Source: Mycolicibacterium austroafricanum (GTDB lineage Bacteria > Actinomycetota > Actinomycetes > Mycobacteriales > Mycobacteriaceae). Taken from it: a stretch of DNA of 64,000 nt. The DNA is taken from the NCBI RefSeq assembly GCF_000612725.1, contig NZ_HG964459.1:40535-104534 (forward strand). The letters run 5' to 3'. The notes under the pieces are model-generated. The model saw nothing but the letters and a program-made list of their open reading frames with translations, was not told where the DNA came from and searched no databases. The translations under genes were made by a program, and so were the position numbers. Each line of letters starts with the position of its first letter. Position 1 is the first letter of the stretch. This document shows positions 1 through 7,816 of this stretch, piece by piece.

Positions 1-2145
1 GCGTTGTGTCGCGCGGGTCAGGGCGACGTAGAGGTCTGCCGCCCCGCGTGACCCTTCGGCGAGAATCCGCTCCGGATGCACCACCAACACGGCGTCGAAC
101 TCCAGGCCTTTGGTCTCGGTCGGTATCACCGCACCCGGTACGTCGGCCGGTCCGATGACGACATGGGTGCCCTCCCGGTCGGCTTCCTCGCGGATGAAAT
201 TCTCGATGGCTGACGGCAATTCGTCGTCGCTGACCTTGCGTGCCCACGGCACCACGCCCGTCGACCGCACCGACTCCGGCGGCCGCGCCCCGGGAGCGAA
301 CTCGGCGAGTACGTCGGCGGCGACAGCCATGATCTCGGCCGGGGTGCGGTAGTTCACCGTCAGTGTCCGGTACATCCAGCGATCGGGCACGTACGGCTCG
401 AGCACCGCGGCCCACGAGGCGGCCCCGGCCGGTGACCGGCGTTGCGCGAGATCTCCGACCATCGTGAACGACCGGCTCGGGCAGCGCCTCATCAGCACCC
501 GCCAGTCCATCTCGGAGAGCTCCTGGGCCTCGTCGACGACGACGTGCCCGTACGTCCATTCCCGGTCTGCGGCAGCACGTTCGGCCACTTCCCGGGTGTC
601 GCGCTCGAGGAAGCGTTCGGCCAGGTCCTCGGCGCCGATGACGTCACGGGCCAGCAGCAGATCCTCGTCCTCCATCAGGTCCTCGCGGTCGACCATCAGG
701 TCGAGTACGCCTGCGGCGTAGGCTGCCTCCTCCCGGCGTTCCCGCTCCGCGGCTTCCTCGGCGGACTTGTCGCGACCGAGCAGATCGACGAGTTCGTCGA
801 GCAGCGGAACATCGGAAATGGTCCACGCGGCACCGTCGGTGCGATACAGCGCCGGGTCGGCGCCGGCTGCCCGCAGCCGCTCCGGTGACGAATAGAGCTC
901 TGCGAGAAGTACTTCCGGTGTCAGCTTGGGCCACAGCTGGTCGATCGCCGCTTTGAATGCGGTGTGGTCTTCGAGTTCGTCGAGCAGATCTGCGCGCAGG
1001 TGTTCCCAGGCGGCCCGATCGTCGCGGGTGAGCCATCCGCGGCCGATCTTGGCGATCGCCCTTTCGGTGAGCGCCCAGGTGATGACGTCGACGAACACCG
1101 CGCGGGCGTCGTTGTGTGGCTGGTCGCCGGCCCGCGCCTCCTGGATCGCCCACTGGGCGATGTCGGCGCCGATGCTCACCGAGACGTCGGAGAGGTCGAT
1201 GGGCAGTGGATCCTGCGGCGCGCGCTGGCGATCGGCGACCGCGGCCTTGAGTACGTCGAGCATCGCCAGCGAGCCCTTGATCGCGGCGGCCGCGGGGGTG
1301 TCCTCGGCGGTGACGTGCAGACCGGGCACCAGGTCACCGGTGGTCATGAACACCACATTGGTCTCGCCCAGAGACGGCAGCACGCGACCGATGTGGCGCA
1401 GGAACGCCGCGTTCGGACCGACCACCAGCACGCCGTGGCTCTCCATCCGCTTGCGCTGCGTGTAGAGCAGGTACGCGACGCGGTGCAGGGCCACCACCGT
1501 CTTCCCGGTGCCGGGGCCGCCCTCGATTACCAGCACCCCGGGATGGTCCAGCCGGATGATGGCGTCCTGCTCGGCCTGGATCGTGGCGACGATGTCGCGC
1601 ATGCCGTCGCCGCGCGGCGCGTTGACGGCCGCCAGCAGGGCGACATCGCTGGAGCTGCCCGGCTGTTCTCCGGCGTCGTCTGCCACGGGCCGGCCGAACA
1701 CCTCGTCGGTGAAACGCAGGAGGCGGCGCCCGAGGCTGTGAAACTGTCGGCGCCGGCGCATGTTCTCCGGGTTGGCGCCGGTGGCGACATAGAACGCGCG
1801 GGCGGCGGGGGCCCGCCAGTCCAGCAGCAACGGCTCGTGGTCGTCGTCGAGCACGCCGATGCGCCCGATGTAGAGACGTTCGCCGGTGAGGCTGTCCAGC
1901 CGGCCGAAGCACAGACCGGCGTCGGCGACGTTGAGCCTGTCCATCTGTGCGGCCGTCGCGCGCACCTCGGCGTCGCGGGCCACCAGGGTCGCGCCGTTCT
2001 GCGCATCGACGGGACTGCGCAGCGCGGCGGCGTACCGGTCCTTCACCCGGGTCCGCTCCGCATCCAGCCGGGCATACAGCCCGTCCACGTACCCGCGTTC
2101 GGACTGCAGCTCTGCCTGATAGTGGGTGGAGTGGTGAGTTGACAT
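1..2145 (-). CDS. helR: HelR/HelD-type RNA polymerase recycling ATPase (UvrD-like), 3' end outside window
   Basis: UvrD/Rep-type superfamily 1 ATPase of the HelD class. Such proteins bind RNA polymerase and dislodge it from stalled complexes or from bound rifamycin. 715 codons are visible, starting at ATG 2145 (MSTHHSTHYQAELQ). An N-terminal coiled-coil-like segment is followed by Walker A GGPGTGKT near residue 210, Walker B VVVDEAQ near 540, and the C-terminal SF1 motif YVALTRAT, which lies about 10 codons from the window edge, so only a short tail is missing. An AAGGGG ribosome site lies 3 bases upstream of the start. A rifamycin-associated element lies 46-68 bases upstream, which favours HelR (rifamycin-inducible, described in Streptomyces and M. 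abscessus) over a generic UvrD helicase. Protection against rifamycin is inferred from family and promoter. Confidence 0.88.
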   Translation of the reverse strand, partial: MSTHHSTHYQAELQSERGYVDGLYARLDAERTRVKDRYAAALRSPVDAQNGATLVARDAEVRATAAQMDRLNVADAGLCFGRLDSLTGERLYIGRIGVLDDDHEPLLLDWRAPAARAFYVATGANPENMRRRRQFHSLGRRLLRFTDEVFGRPVADDAGEQPGSSSDVALLAAVNAPRGDGMRDIVATIQAEQDAIIRLDHPGVLVIEGGPGTGKTVVALHRVAYLLYTQRKRMESHGVLVVGPNAAFLRHIGRVLPSLGETNVVFMTTGDLVPGLHVTAEDTPAAAAIKGSLAMLDVLKAAVADRQRAPQDPLPIDLSDVSVSIGADIAQWAIQEARAGDQPHNDARAVFVDVITWALTERAIAKIGRGWLTRDDRAAWEHLRADLLDELEDHTAFKAAIDQLWPKLTPEVLLAELYSSPERLRAAGADPALYRTDGAAWTISDVPLLDELVDLLGRDKSAEEAAERERREEAAYAAGVLDLMVDREDLMEDEDLLLARDVIGAEDLAERFLERDTREVAERAAADREWTYGHVVVDEAQELSEMDWRVLMRRCPSRSFTMVGDLAQRRSPAGAASWAAVLEPYVPDRWMYRTLTVNYRTPAEIMAVAADVLAEFAPGARPPESVRSTGVVPWARKVSDDELPSAIENFIREEADREGTHVVIGPADVPGAVIPTETKGLEFDAVLVVHPERILAEGSRGAADLYVALTRATQR

Positions 2146-2190
2146 GTGCCCCTTAAGGTTCTGCGCCGAGAGAGCGATTCTGCGCCATCA

Positions 2191-2213
2191 CCCCGGCCTT
2201 GCCGCAAGCCCCC
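2191..2213 (-). promoter_or_regulatory. Rifamycin-associated element (RAE) upstream of helR
   Basis: On the minus strand the core reads GGGGCTTGCGGCAAGGCC, an imperfect palindrome around CTTGC-G-GCAAG. It resembles, from memory, the RAE found upstream of rifamycin-inactivating and helicase-like genes in actinobacteria. It lies 46-68 bases before the helR ATG and is read toward helR. It is expected to make helR rifamycin-inducible. The factor that acts on it is not visible here. Confidence 0.78.
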
Positions 2214-2261
2214 ATCCCAGCGGTATGGTGGAACGGGCGAACGCCGGTGCTTGACACTGTA

Positions 2262-2277
2262 TCGAACGTATGTTCGC
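2262..2277. promoter_or_regulatory. LexA binding site (SOS box)
   Basis: TCGAACGTATGTTCGC fits the mycobacterial SOS box TCGAAC-N4-GTTCGA with one mismatch at the last base. It ends 7 bases before the start of the radical-SAM gene, with TTGACA at 2251-2256 just upstream and a TATGTT -10-like hexamer (2269-2274) inside it. LexA bound here would block that promoter. The M. tuberculosis orthologue Rv2578c is, as I recall, a LexA-regulon gene. Confidence 0.85.
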
Positions 2278-2284
2278 ATAGGGT

Positions 2285-3301
2285 ATGCGCTGGGCTGGCC
2301 AAGGCATCGACGTCGACGACGGCGCGTTGCCCGGGCTCCAGCGTATCGGTCTGATCCGCAGCGTCCGTACCCCACAGTTCGACGGCATCACCTTTCACGA
2401 GGTGCTGTGCAAATCGGCGTTGAACAAGATTCCGGCCGCGTCGATGCTGCCCTTTCGGTACACGGTCAACGGCTACCGCGGCTGCTCTCACGCCTGCCGC
2501 TACTGTTTCGCCCGGCCCACCCACGAGTACCTGGATTTCGACAGCGGGCGCGACTTCGACACCCAGGTGGTGGTCAAGACCAACGTCGCCGACGTGTTGC
2601 GCCGCGAGTTGCGGCGGCCGTCGTGGACACGGGAGACCGTTGCGCTTGGCACGAATACGGACCCGTATCAGCGTGCCGAGGGCCGCTACGCCCTGATGCC
2701 CGGCATCATCGGCGCGCTCACCGATTTCGGGACGCCGTTCTCGATTCTCACCAAGGGCACGCTGCTGCGCCGGGATCTGCCGCTGCTCACCGAGGCGGCG
2801 CGCAGGGTCGACGTCAGCGTCGCGGTGTCACTCGCCGTGGGGGACGCCGAGTTGCACAGCCTGGTCGAACCCGGCACGCCCTCGCCCGAGGCGCGGCTGG
2901 GCCTGATCTCGGCGATCCGGTCGGCGGGTCTGAGCTGCCATGTGATGGTGGCGCCGGTGCTCCCGGGGCTGACCGACTCCCGCGACCATCTCGACGACCT
3001 CCTCGGGCGGATCGCGGCGGCAGGAGCGACCAGTGCGACGGTGTTCGGGCTGCACCTGCGGGGTAGCACGCGTGGCTGGTTCATGGACTGGCTGGCCCGC
3101 ACCTACCCCGACCTGGTCGGCGAGTACCGCCGGCTCTACCGGCGGGGGGCCTACCTGCCGCCCGAATACCGGGCCGAGTTGGCGCGCACGGTCGCGCCGC
3201 TGATGGCCAGGCACCGGCTGGCGGCCGCACCGCGGATGGCCGCACCGGCGCCGAGCGTGGTCCCGGTCACGGCCGGTTCATTGCAGGCCACTCTGTTCTG
3301 A
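2285..3301 (+). CDS. Radical SAM protein, Rv2578c orthologue (SOS-regulated)
   Basis: 338-residue radical SAM enzyme of the Rv2578c/SplB-like group. The cluster motif CSHACRYC places the three iron-sulfur cysteines at C67, C71 and C74 (CxxxCxxC), followed by a TIM-barrel-like domain with ALGTNTDPYQ and SILTKGTLLRRDLPL. The chemistry is unknown; resemblance to spore photoproduct lyase and the SOS box at the promoter suggest a DNA-damage role, which is inference. The ATG at 2285 gives the MRWA N-terminus I recall for mycobacterial orthologues. There is almost no room for a leader, and the TATGTT hexamer 10 bases upstream would suit a leaderless or nearly leaderless transcript. The gene ends 14 bases from the convergent acyl-CoA dehydrogenase. 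Confidence 0.9.
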   Translation: MRWAGQGIDVDDGALPGLQRIGLIRSVRTPQFDGITFHEVLCKSALNKIPAASMLPFRYTVNGYRGCSHACRYCFARPTHEYLDFDSGRDFDTQVVVKTNVADVLRRELRRPSWTRETVALGTNTDPYQRAEGRYALMPGIIGALTDFGTPFSILTKGTLLRRDLPLLTEAARRVDVSVAVSLAVGDAELHSLVEPGTPSPEARLGLISAIRSAGLSCHVMVAPVLPGLTDSRDHLDDLLGRIAAAGATSATVFGLHLRGSTRGWFMDWLARTYPDLVGEYRRLYRRGAYLPPEYRAELARTVAPLMARHRLAAAPRMAAPAPSVVPVTAGSLQATLF

Positions 3302-3315
3302 CGGCGGCTACAGGC

Positions 3316-4590
3316 TCAGCTCTTGTTGCGCTTGACCTGATTGAACGGAATTCCTTTGTCGGCGGCGAGTTCCCGGGGGAAGCCGAGGATGCGCTCACTG
3401 ATGACGTTGCGCGCCATCTCCGACGATCCACCGCCCAGGGATCCGGTCTGGCGCGACAGATAACGCACCCCCACGTCCATCAGTCCGGTCAGGCCCGGCG
3501 CATCGTCGGAGCCCTCGTCGACTACGCCTGCCGTGCCGGCGATCGCCAACGCGGTGTCGACTTCGAGTTCGGTGGTCTCGGCGTGAAACAGCCGGATCAG
3601 CGTGCCCGCGTTCGGTGGCAGTGACCCGTTGCCGATGCTGCGGAATACGTGATCGATGAGCTGCTCCTTGACGATTCGACGCACCAGCGCCCGGCCGGCA
3701 AGGTCCTGCACCCTCGGGTCGCCGTCCTGCCCGGTGGCCCGGGCGAGGCCGACATGGTCGGGCGGCATCTCGCTGGCGTTCTCGGCGGCGGTGCCGCTGG
3801 CGAACTCCGAACCACCGCCGACGGCGCGGCGCTCGTGGTGAAGCTGCCGGGTGGCGACCTCCCAGCCCTTGTTGACCTCGCCCACCACCGCGTCGTCACC
3901 GAGCTCAAGGCCGTCGAAGAATTCCTCGCAGAACTCCTCGTTGCCGTTGACCTCTTTGATGCGGCGCATGGTGATACCCGGCGCGTTCAGCGGCACCAGG
4001 AACATCGTCAGGCCTTCGTGTTTGGGCACGGTCCAGTCGGTACGCGCCAGCAAGAGCCCGTAGTCGGCGGCGAAAGCGCTGGTGCTCCAGGTCTTGGCGC
4101 CGTTGATGATCCATTTGTCGCCGTTGCGCTCGGCGCGGGTGATCACCCCGGCGAGGTCGGACCCGCCGCTGGGCTCGGACAGCAGCTGGCACAGAATCTC
4201 GTCACCGCGGATCGCGGCCGAGATGCGGTCCCTCTTCTGGGCTTCGCTGCCCATGTCCAGAATGGTCGCCGCGCAGATGGTGAAGGTCGGGACGTTGAGG
4301 ATCAGGGGCATCTCGTAGCAGCGGCATTCGGCGTTGAACGCCTTCTGGTACGCGTGGTCCAGTCCGAGTCCGCCGTACTCGCGCGGGAAACAGATGCCGG
4401 CGAAACCGCCCTCGTACAACCGCTTCTGCAGCTCCTTGGCCCGGTCCCAGGAGGACTGCTCGGCGCGGACCGAGAACGGCGGGTCGTCGGGGTCGATGGA
4501 CGGCATGTTCTCGGCCAGCCAGGTCCGCGCGCGGGCGGCGAAATCGGCGACCGACTCGGTGGTCTCGGTGGACGTCATGGTGTCGGTCAT
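3316..4590 (-). CDS. Acyl-CoA dehydrogenase (FadE family), larger subunit
   Basis: 424-residue flavin-dependent acyl-CoA dehydrogenase. It shows the N-terminal helical region, the FAD-binding stretch CQLLSEPSGGSDLAG, the central beta domain (WIINGAKTWSTSA) and a C-terminal GGGSSEMARNVISERILGFP typical of mycobacterial FadE proteins. It is last in a three-gene operon behind an amidohydrolase and a second, shorter FadE, and overlaps the latter by 4 bases (ATGA). Adjacent unlike FadE pairs in mycobacteria form alpha2beta2 heterotetramers that desaturate steroid side-chain or branched acyl-CoAs, so this is likely one half of such an enzyme. The substrate is unknown. The operon carries upstream palindromes matching those beside the nearby tetR. 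Confidence 0.92.
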   Translation of the reverse strand: MTDTMTSTETTESVADFAARARTWLAENMPSIDPDDPPFSVRAEQSSWDRAKELQKRLYEGGFAGICFPREYGGLGLDHAYQKAFNAECRCYEMPLILNVPTFTICAATILDMGSEAQKRDRISAAIRGDEILCQLLSEPSGGSDLAGVITRAERNGDKWIINGAKTWSTSAFAADYGLLLARTDWTVPKHEGLTMFLVPLNAPGITMRRIKEVNGNEEFCEEFFDGLELGDDAVVGEVNKGWEVATRQLHHERRAVGGGSEFASGTAAENASEMPPDHVGLARATGQDGDPRVQDLAGRALVRRIVKEQLIDHVFRSIGNGSLPPNAGTLIRLFHAETTELEVDTALAIAGTAGVVDEGSDDAPGLTGLMDVGVRYLSRQTGSLGGGSSEMARNVISERILGFPRELAADKGIPFNQVKRNKS

Positions 4591-5720
4591 GCGTTCGCCT
4601 CCGTCTCACTGCTGAGCGCGTACACGGCGCGGTGGTGGTCCTCCGGGGAGCCGAACATCGCCCGGTACAGCGCCACCCGGCGCAGAAACAGGTGCAGGTC
4701 GTGCTCCCAGGTGACACCGATACCGCCGTGCAACTGCACACAGTCCTGCAGCATCACCGGTGCACGTTCTGCCACATAGGCTTTGGCGACGCTGACCAGT
4801 TTCGGCGCGTCGGGGGAGCGGTCGGCCACCGCGCGGACGGCGCCCGCGGTGGTGGCCCGCGCGGCCTCGAACCACATCTTCATGTCGGCGGCGCGGTGTT
4901 TGAGCGCCTGATACGACGCCAGCGGGCGGCCGAAGCTGTGCCGGTCGAACAACCACTGATTGGTCATCGCGAGGACCGCATCGAGGACGCCGACGATCTC
5001 GGCGCACTGCAGCACCAGCGCGATCTGGCGCTGCCGCTCGACGATGTCCGGAGTCTGCTCGGCGGTTCCCACTGCCGCGGATTCGCCGACCTCGACGCCG
5101 TCGAATCGCACCCGGGCGTAGCGCTTGACGAGGTCGACCGAGTCCTGAGCCGTCACCGTGACGCCCGGAATGTCCGTCGGCACCAGGAACTGTCGGACGG
5201 CGCCGTCGAGTTCGGCGACCACCAGCACGGCACCGCAGTCGGCGCCGGCCTCCACCCGGTCCTTGACGCCGTCGAGGCGGTAGCCGCCGTCGGTGCGGGT
5301 GGCCTTCGTCGCGGCGAGTAGCGGTGCGAACGGCCGGGCGGGCTCGTATACCGCCCACGACGCGACAAGCTCGCCGGAAACGAGCGCCTCGATGGTCTGT
5401 TCATGCCCGCCGGGCGCCTCGACGAGTCCGGCCAGCACGATGCTGACCGGGTGCAGCGGGCCTGGCGCGACGGTGTGGCCGATCTGCTCGGCCACCATCG
5501 CCAGATCCGCAACCCCGTCCCCGGAGACGCTTCCACCGCCGAGTTCTTCAGGTACCAGCAGGCTGGCCCAGCCCAGTTCGGCCGCGCGCTGCCACCATTC
5601 CGGCTGAAACGAGACACCGGATGCGTGCAGCCCGCGGACATGGGTCAGGGAGGCCTGCTTCTCCAGGAAGGTCTGGGTGGTAGAGGCGAACAGCAGCTGT
5701 TCCGGATTGGCGGTTGTCAT
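4587..5720 (-). CDS. Acyl-CoA dehydrogenase (FadE family), smaller subunit
   Basis: 377-residue acyl-CoA dehydrogenase-like protein. The N-terminal half is recognisable (WQRAAELGWASLLVPEELGG) and the C-terminus has the family signature QLHGGIGVTWEHDLHLFLRR. The FAD-binding middle is less conserved than in its partner, as in the degenerate subunits of heteromeric mycobacterial dehydrogenases (FadE27 with FadE26). Its stop overlaps the start of the larger fadE by 4 bases, so translation is probably coupled and the two may form one complex. It starts 33 bases after the amidohydrolase stop. The subunit pairing is inference; membership in the dehydrogenase superfamily is clear. Confidence 0.9.
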   Translation of the reverse strand: MTTANPEQLLFASTTQTFLEKQASLTHVRGLHASGVSFQPEWWQRAAELGWASLLVPEELGGGSVSGDGVADLAMVAEQIGHTVAPGPLHPVSIVLAGLVEAPGGHEQTIEALVSGELVASWAVYEPARPFAPLLAATKATRTDGGYRLDGVKDRVEAGADCGAVLVVAELDGAVRQFLVPTDIPGVTVTAQDSVDLVKRYARVRFDGVEVGESAAVGTAEQTPDIVERQRQIALVLQCAEIVGVLDAVLAMTNQWLFDRHSFGRPLASYQALKHRAADMKMWFEAARATTAGAVRAVADRSPDAPKLVSVAKAYVAERAPVMLQDCVQLHGGIGVTWEHDLHLFLRRVALYRAMFGSPEDHHRAVYALSSETEANA

Positions 5721-5753
5721 GAAATAGGTTCAGCCTCTTCGATGTCGTTGGTC

Positions 5754-6983
5754 TCAGGCGATGACGAGGGCGGGCACGTCGGGTTTGTAGACCACCTTGT
5801 TCTCGACCCTGAACAGGTCGACCATGTTCTTGCCCATCACCTTTCGCACCCCCTCCTGGTCGAGGCCGTGCGCCTCCAGGTCGGCGACCAGGTTGATGGG
5901 ATCAGCCAGACCTTCGGGGTGCGGCCAGTCGGACCCGAAGATCACCCGGTCGATGCCGCACAGGTCGGCCATCTTCTTGAAGTCGTCCTCCCAGAACGGT
6001 GCCACGTACACACAGCGCCGGAACGCCTCGATTGGGTCCTCCGGAAACTCCTGCGGCATCTTCGAATACACGTCCTTGAACTGATAGAACAGGTAGGGCA
6101 CCCACGACGCGCCGTTCTCGATGGACAGGATGCGTAGATCCGGGTTGCGGGTGAACGCGCCGTGGCAGACCAGCGCGGCCATGGTGTCCTCGATCGGGCG
6201 CTTGCCCATCGCCACCATCCGGAACGCCGTCGGGCGGAACGGCAGGAATTCGTCCGCCGGCTCCCAGTCGTTGAGGTACTGGGCATAGCCGCTGTCGGAG
6301 GCGTGCATCGCCACCGGGATGCCGGCCTTGACGCAGGCATCCCAGAACGGGTCGAACTCCTCGGTGCCGAACGAGCGGGTGCCGCGGAACCCGGGCACGG
6401 GGGCAGGTCGCACCAGCACCGTCTTGGCGCCACGCTCGAGGCACCACTCCAGTTCCTCGAGAGCACGGTCGACGATCGGCAGCGTGATCACCGGCGTCGA
6501 GAAGATCCGGCCCTCGTAGTCGAACTGCCATGTCTCGTACATCCATTCGTTGAGCGCATGGATGATGTCGTGGATCAACTCCGGGTCGTCTTTGAGCCGC
6601 TCCTCGACCAACGAGGCCAGGGTCGGGAACATCAGGGTGTAGTCCAGGCCGAGACCGTCCATCACCTCGAGGCGGGCCTCGGGGTTGCGGAAGGCGGGAA
6701 TCGCCTTCATCGGCTTGCCCATCACCTCACGGAAGCTCTTGCCGCCGCTGCCGTGGCGGAAATACTCCTCCTGGGCGCCGGGCCGGGCGACCACCTCGAA
6801 GGTCGGGTTCGGGATGTAGTCGCTGATGTGGTTGCGCACCATGATCTTGGTGCGGCCGTGAACGTCGATGTAGTCGATCACGCCCTTGCGCTTGTCCGGG
6901 AGGAACTTGGTCAGCGCTTCCTTGGGTTCGTAGAAGTGGTTGTCGGCATCGAATACCGGATACTCGAGGATGCGTGACGGCAT
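5754..6983 (-). CDS. Amidohydrolase family 2 (ACMSD-like) metal-dependent hydrolase
   Basis: 409-residue TIM-barrel amidohydrolase of the ACMSD/2-pyrone-dicarboxylate hydrolase type, which uses a zinc ion to hydrolyse or decarboxylate small acids. The N-terminal metal motif appears as FDADNHFYEP, the mid-barrel histidine as VAMHAS and the C-terminal aspartate as FGSDWPHPEG. An ATG six codons upstream (7001) is possible, but the AGGAG ribosome site lies 8 bases before the ATG at 6983, so the shorter form is preferred. It leads an operon with two acyl-CoA dehydrogenases and follows two palindromic operators at 7020-7057. Related mycobacterial genes often sit in fatty acid or sterol catabolic clusters. 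The substrate is unknown. Confidence 0.88.
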   Translation of the reverse strand: MPSRILEYPVFDADNHFYEPKEALTKFLPDKRKGVIDYIDVHGRTKIMVRNHISDYIPNPTFEVVARPGAQEEYFRHGSGGKSFREVMGKPMKAIPAFRNPEARLEVMDGLGLDYTLMFPTLASLVEERLKDDPELIHDIIHALNEWMYETWQFDYEGRIFSTPVITLPIVDRALEELEWCLERGAKTVLVRPAPVPGFRGTRSFGTEEFDPFWDACVKAGIPVAMHASDSGYAQYLNDWEPADEFLPFRPTAFRMVAMGKRPIEDTMAALVCHGAFTRNPDLRILSIENGASWVPYLFYQFKDVYSKMPQEFPEDPIEAFRRCVYVAPFWEDDFKKMADLCGIDRVIFGSDWPHPEGLADPINLVADLEAHGLDQEGVRKVMGKNMVDLFRVENKVVYKPDVPALVIA

Positions 6984-7019
6984 GATGTGGGCTCCTGACA
7001 TGACGTATTTGCATATAAC

Positions 7020-7034
7020 GGTAATGGTATTACC
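7020..7034. promoter_or_regulatory. TetR-type operator O1
   Basis: Perfect palindrome GGTAAT-GGT-ATTACC located 36 bases upstream of the preferred amidohydrolase start. It shares both half-sites with O2 (7043-7057). The two centres are 23 bases apart, about two helical turns, allowing two dimers on one face of the DNA. Confidence 0.8.
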
Positions 7035-7042
7035 GCGTGGAT

Positions 7043-7057
7043 GGTAATGACATTACC
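7043..7057. promoter_or_regulatory. TetR-type operator O2
   Basis: Perfect palindrome GGTAAT-GAC-ATTACC, extended by one further T/A pair on the outside (7042-7058). Together with O1 it covers the promoter region of the amidohydrolase-fadE-fadE operon. The same half-site recurs at O3 beside tetR, so all three are probably bound by the TetR encoded between them. Confidence 0.82.
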
Positions 7058-7114
7058 ACGCACCGGTGTAACGATGCCAGGGCCGTGGCAAGAGTCTTTT
7101 GCCAGTTCAGGGCG

Positions 7115-7741
7115 TTAGCCCGTGAGACCGCGCACGCAGAACGTGTGCACGTGATCCCCGACGATGGGTACGCCGTTGAGCTCGGCGCCCAGGTCGCGCA
7201 GGCGCAATGCCCCGAGCACGGTGTGCATCAGGATCGCGGCGTCGGTGTTGACGTCCAGATCGGCCCGGAACGTGCCCTCGTCGATGCCGCGACGAAGAAT
7301 GTCGGCGACCAGTCGGTGCAGCGGAGCGAGCACCTTGGCGAACTCCTTCGGCCTGGTCTCCAGCAGATGGTCGTTGTAGTAGGTCAGGCCGCGATTGATG
7401 CTGTCCTGTGTGCTGGATTCGGCCGGGGCGCTGATGCGTTCGATCAGCAGACGCAGGGCGTCATCACTGGTCATCCGGTCGGTCTCGGCGCGCCAGCGTT
7501 CGGTCGCGTCGACCATGACCCTCTCGACGAGGGCCAGCAGCAGTTCGTCCTTGGTGGCGAAGTGCTGATAGAACGCCCTCAACGAGGTCTTGGATCGCTC
7601 GACGACCTCAAGGACGGTGAAGTCGGTCCGGCCGGTCTCGCCGAGGATGTCCAGCGCGGAGCGCATGAAACGGCTGGCGCGGGACTCCTGTTGGGCGCCA
7701 TCCCGCTGTGCCGTGGGACTCGGCTGAGCTTTCGCGGACAT
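7115..7741 (-). CDS. TetR family transcriptional regulator
   Basis: 208-residue TetR-type repressor. The N-terminal helix-turn-helix spans about residues 25-70 (ALDILGETGRTDFTVLEVVE, then TSLRAFYQHFATKDELL); the rest is the helical ligand-binding domain. No ribosome site precedes ATG 7741. Instead a -10-like TAACGT (plus-strand 7749-7754) ends 7 bases before the ATG, as for a leaderless mycobacterial transcript, and that hexamer lies inside palindrome O3, so autorepression is very likely. Neighbouring operons for beta-oxidation-type enzymes suggest the ligand is an acyl-CoA or related intermediate. It is not recognised as KstR or KstR2, whose operators differ. Confidence 0.9.
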   Translation of the reverse strand: MSAKAQPSPTAQRDGAQQESRASRFMRSALDILGETGRTDFTVLEVVERSKTSLRAFYQHFATKDELLLALVERVMVDATERWRAETDRMTSDDALRLLIERISAPAESSTQDSINRGLTYYNDHLLETRPKEFAKVLAPLHRLVADILRRGIDEGTFRADLDVNTDAAILMHTVLGALRLRDLGAELNGVPIVGDHVHTFCVRGLTG

Positions 7742-7756
7742 GGTAATGACGTTACC
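7742..7756. promoter_or_regulatory. TetR-type operator O3 (shared tetR/thioesterase promoter)
   Basis: GGTAAT-GAC-GTTACC, the same palindrome as O1 and O2 with one mismatch, directly abutting the tetR start codon. On the minus strand it contains the -10-like TAACGT of tetR. On the plus strand it contributes a TTACCG -35-like hexamer 18 bases before TACTGT (7776-7781) for the divergent thioesterase gene. One bound repressor could therefore shut both promoters. Confidence 0.8.
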
Positions 7757-7816
7757 GCTTTCGGCGAACCTCGGTTACTGTTCCACCGACGGTCACCTAA
7801 CGGAGGGGTTGTGCAG

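Noticed and set aside
2279..2284. TAGGGT as the -10 of the radical-SAM gene
   Set aside because: It touches the start codon, so transcription would start inside the gene; TATGTT at 2269-2274 is better placed.
7037..7816. Upstream extension of the thioesterase frame by 260 codons
   Set aside because: It lies antisense to tetR and through its operators. A strong ribosome site marks ATG 7817.
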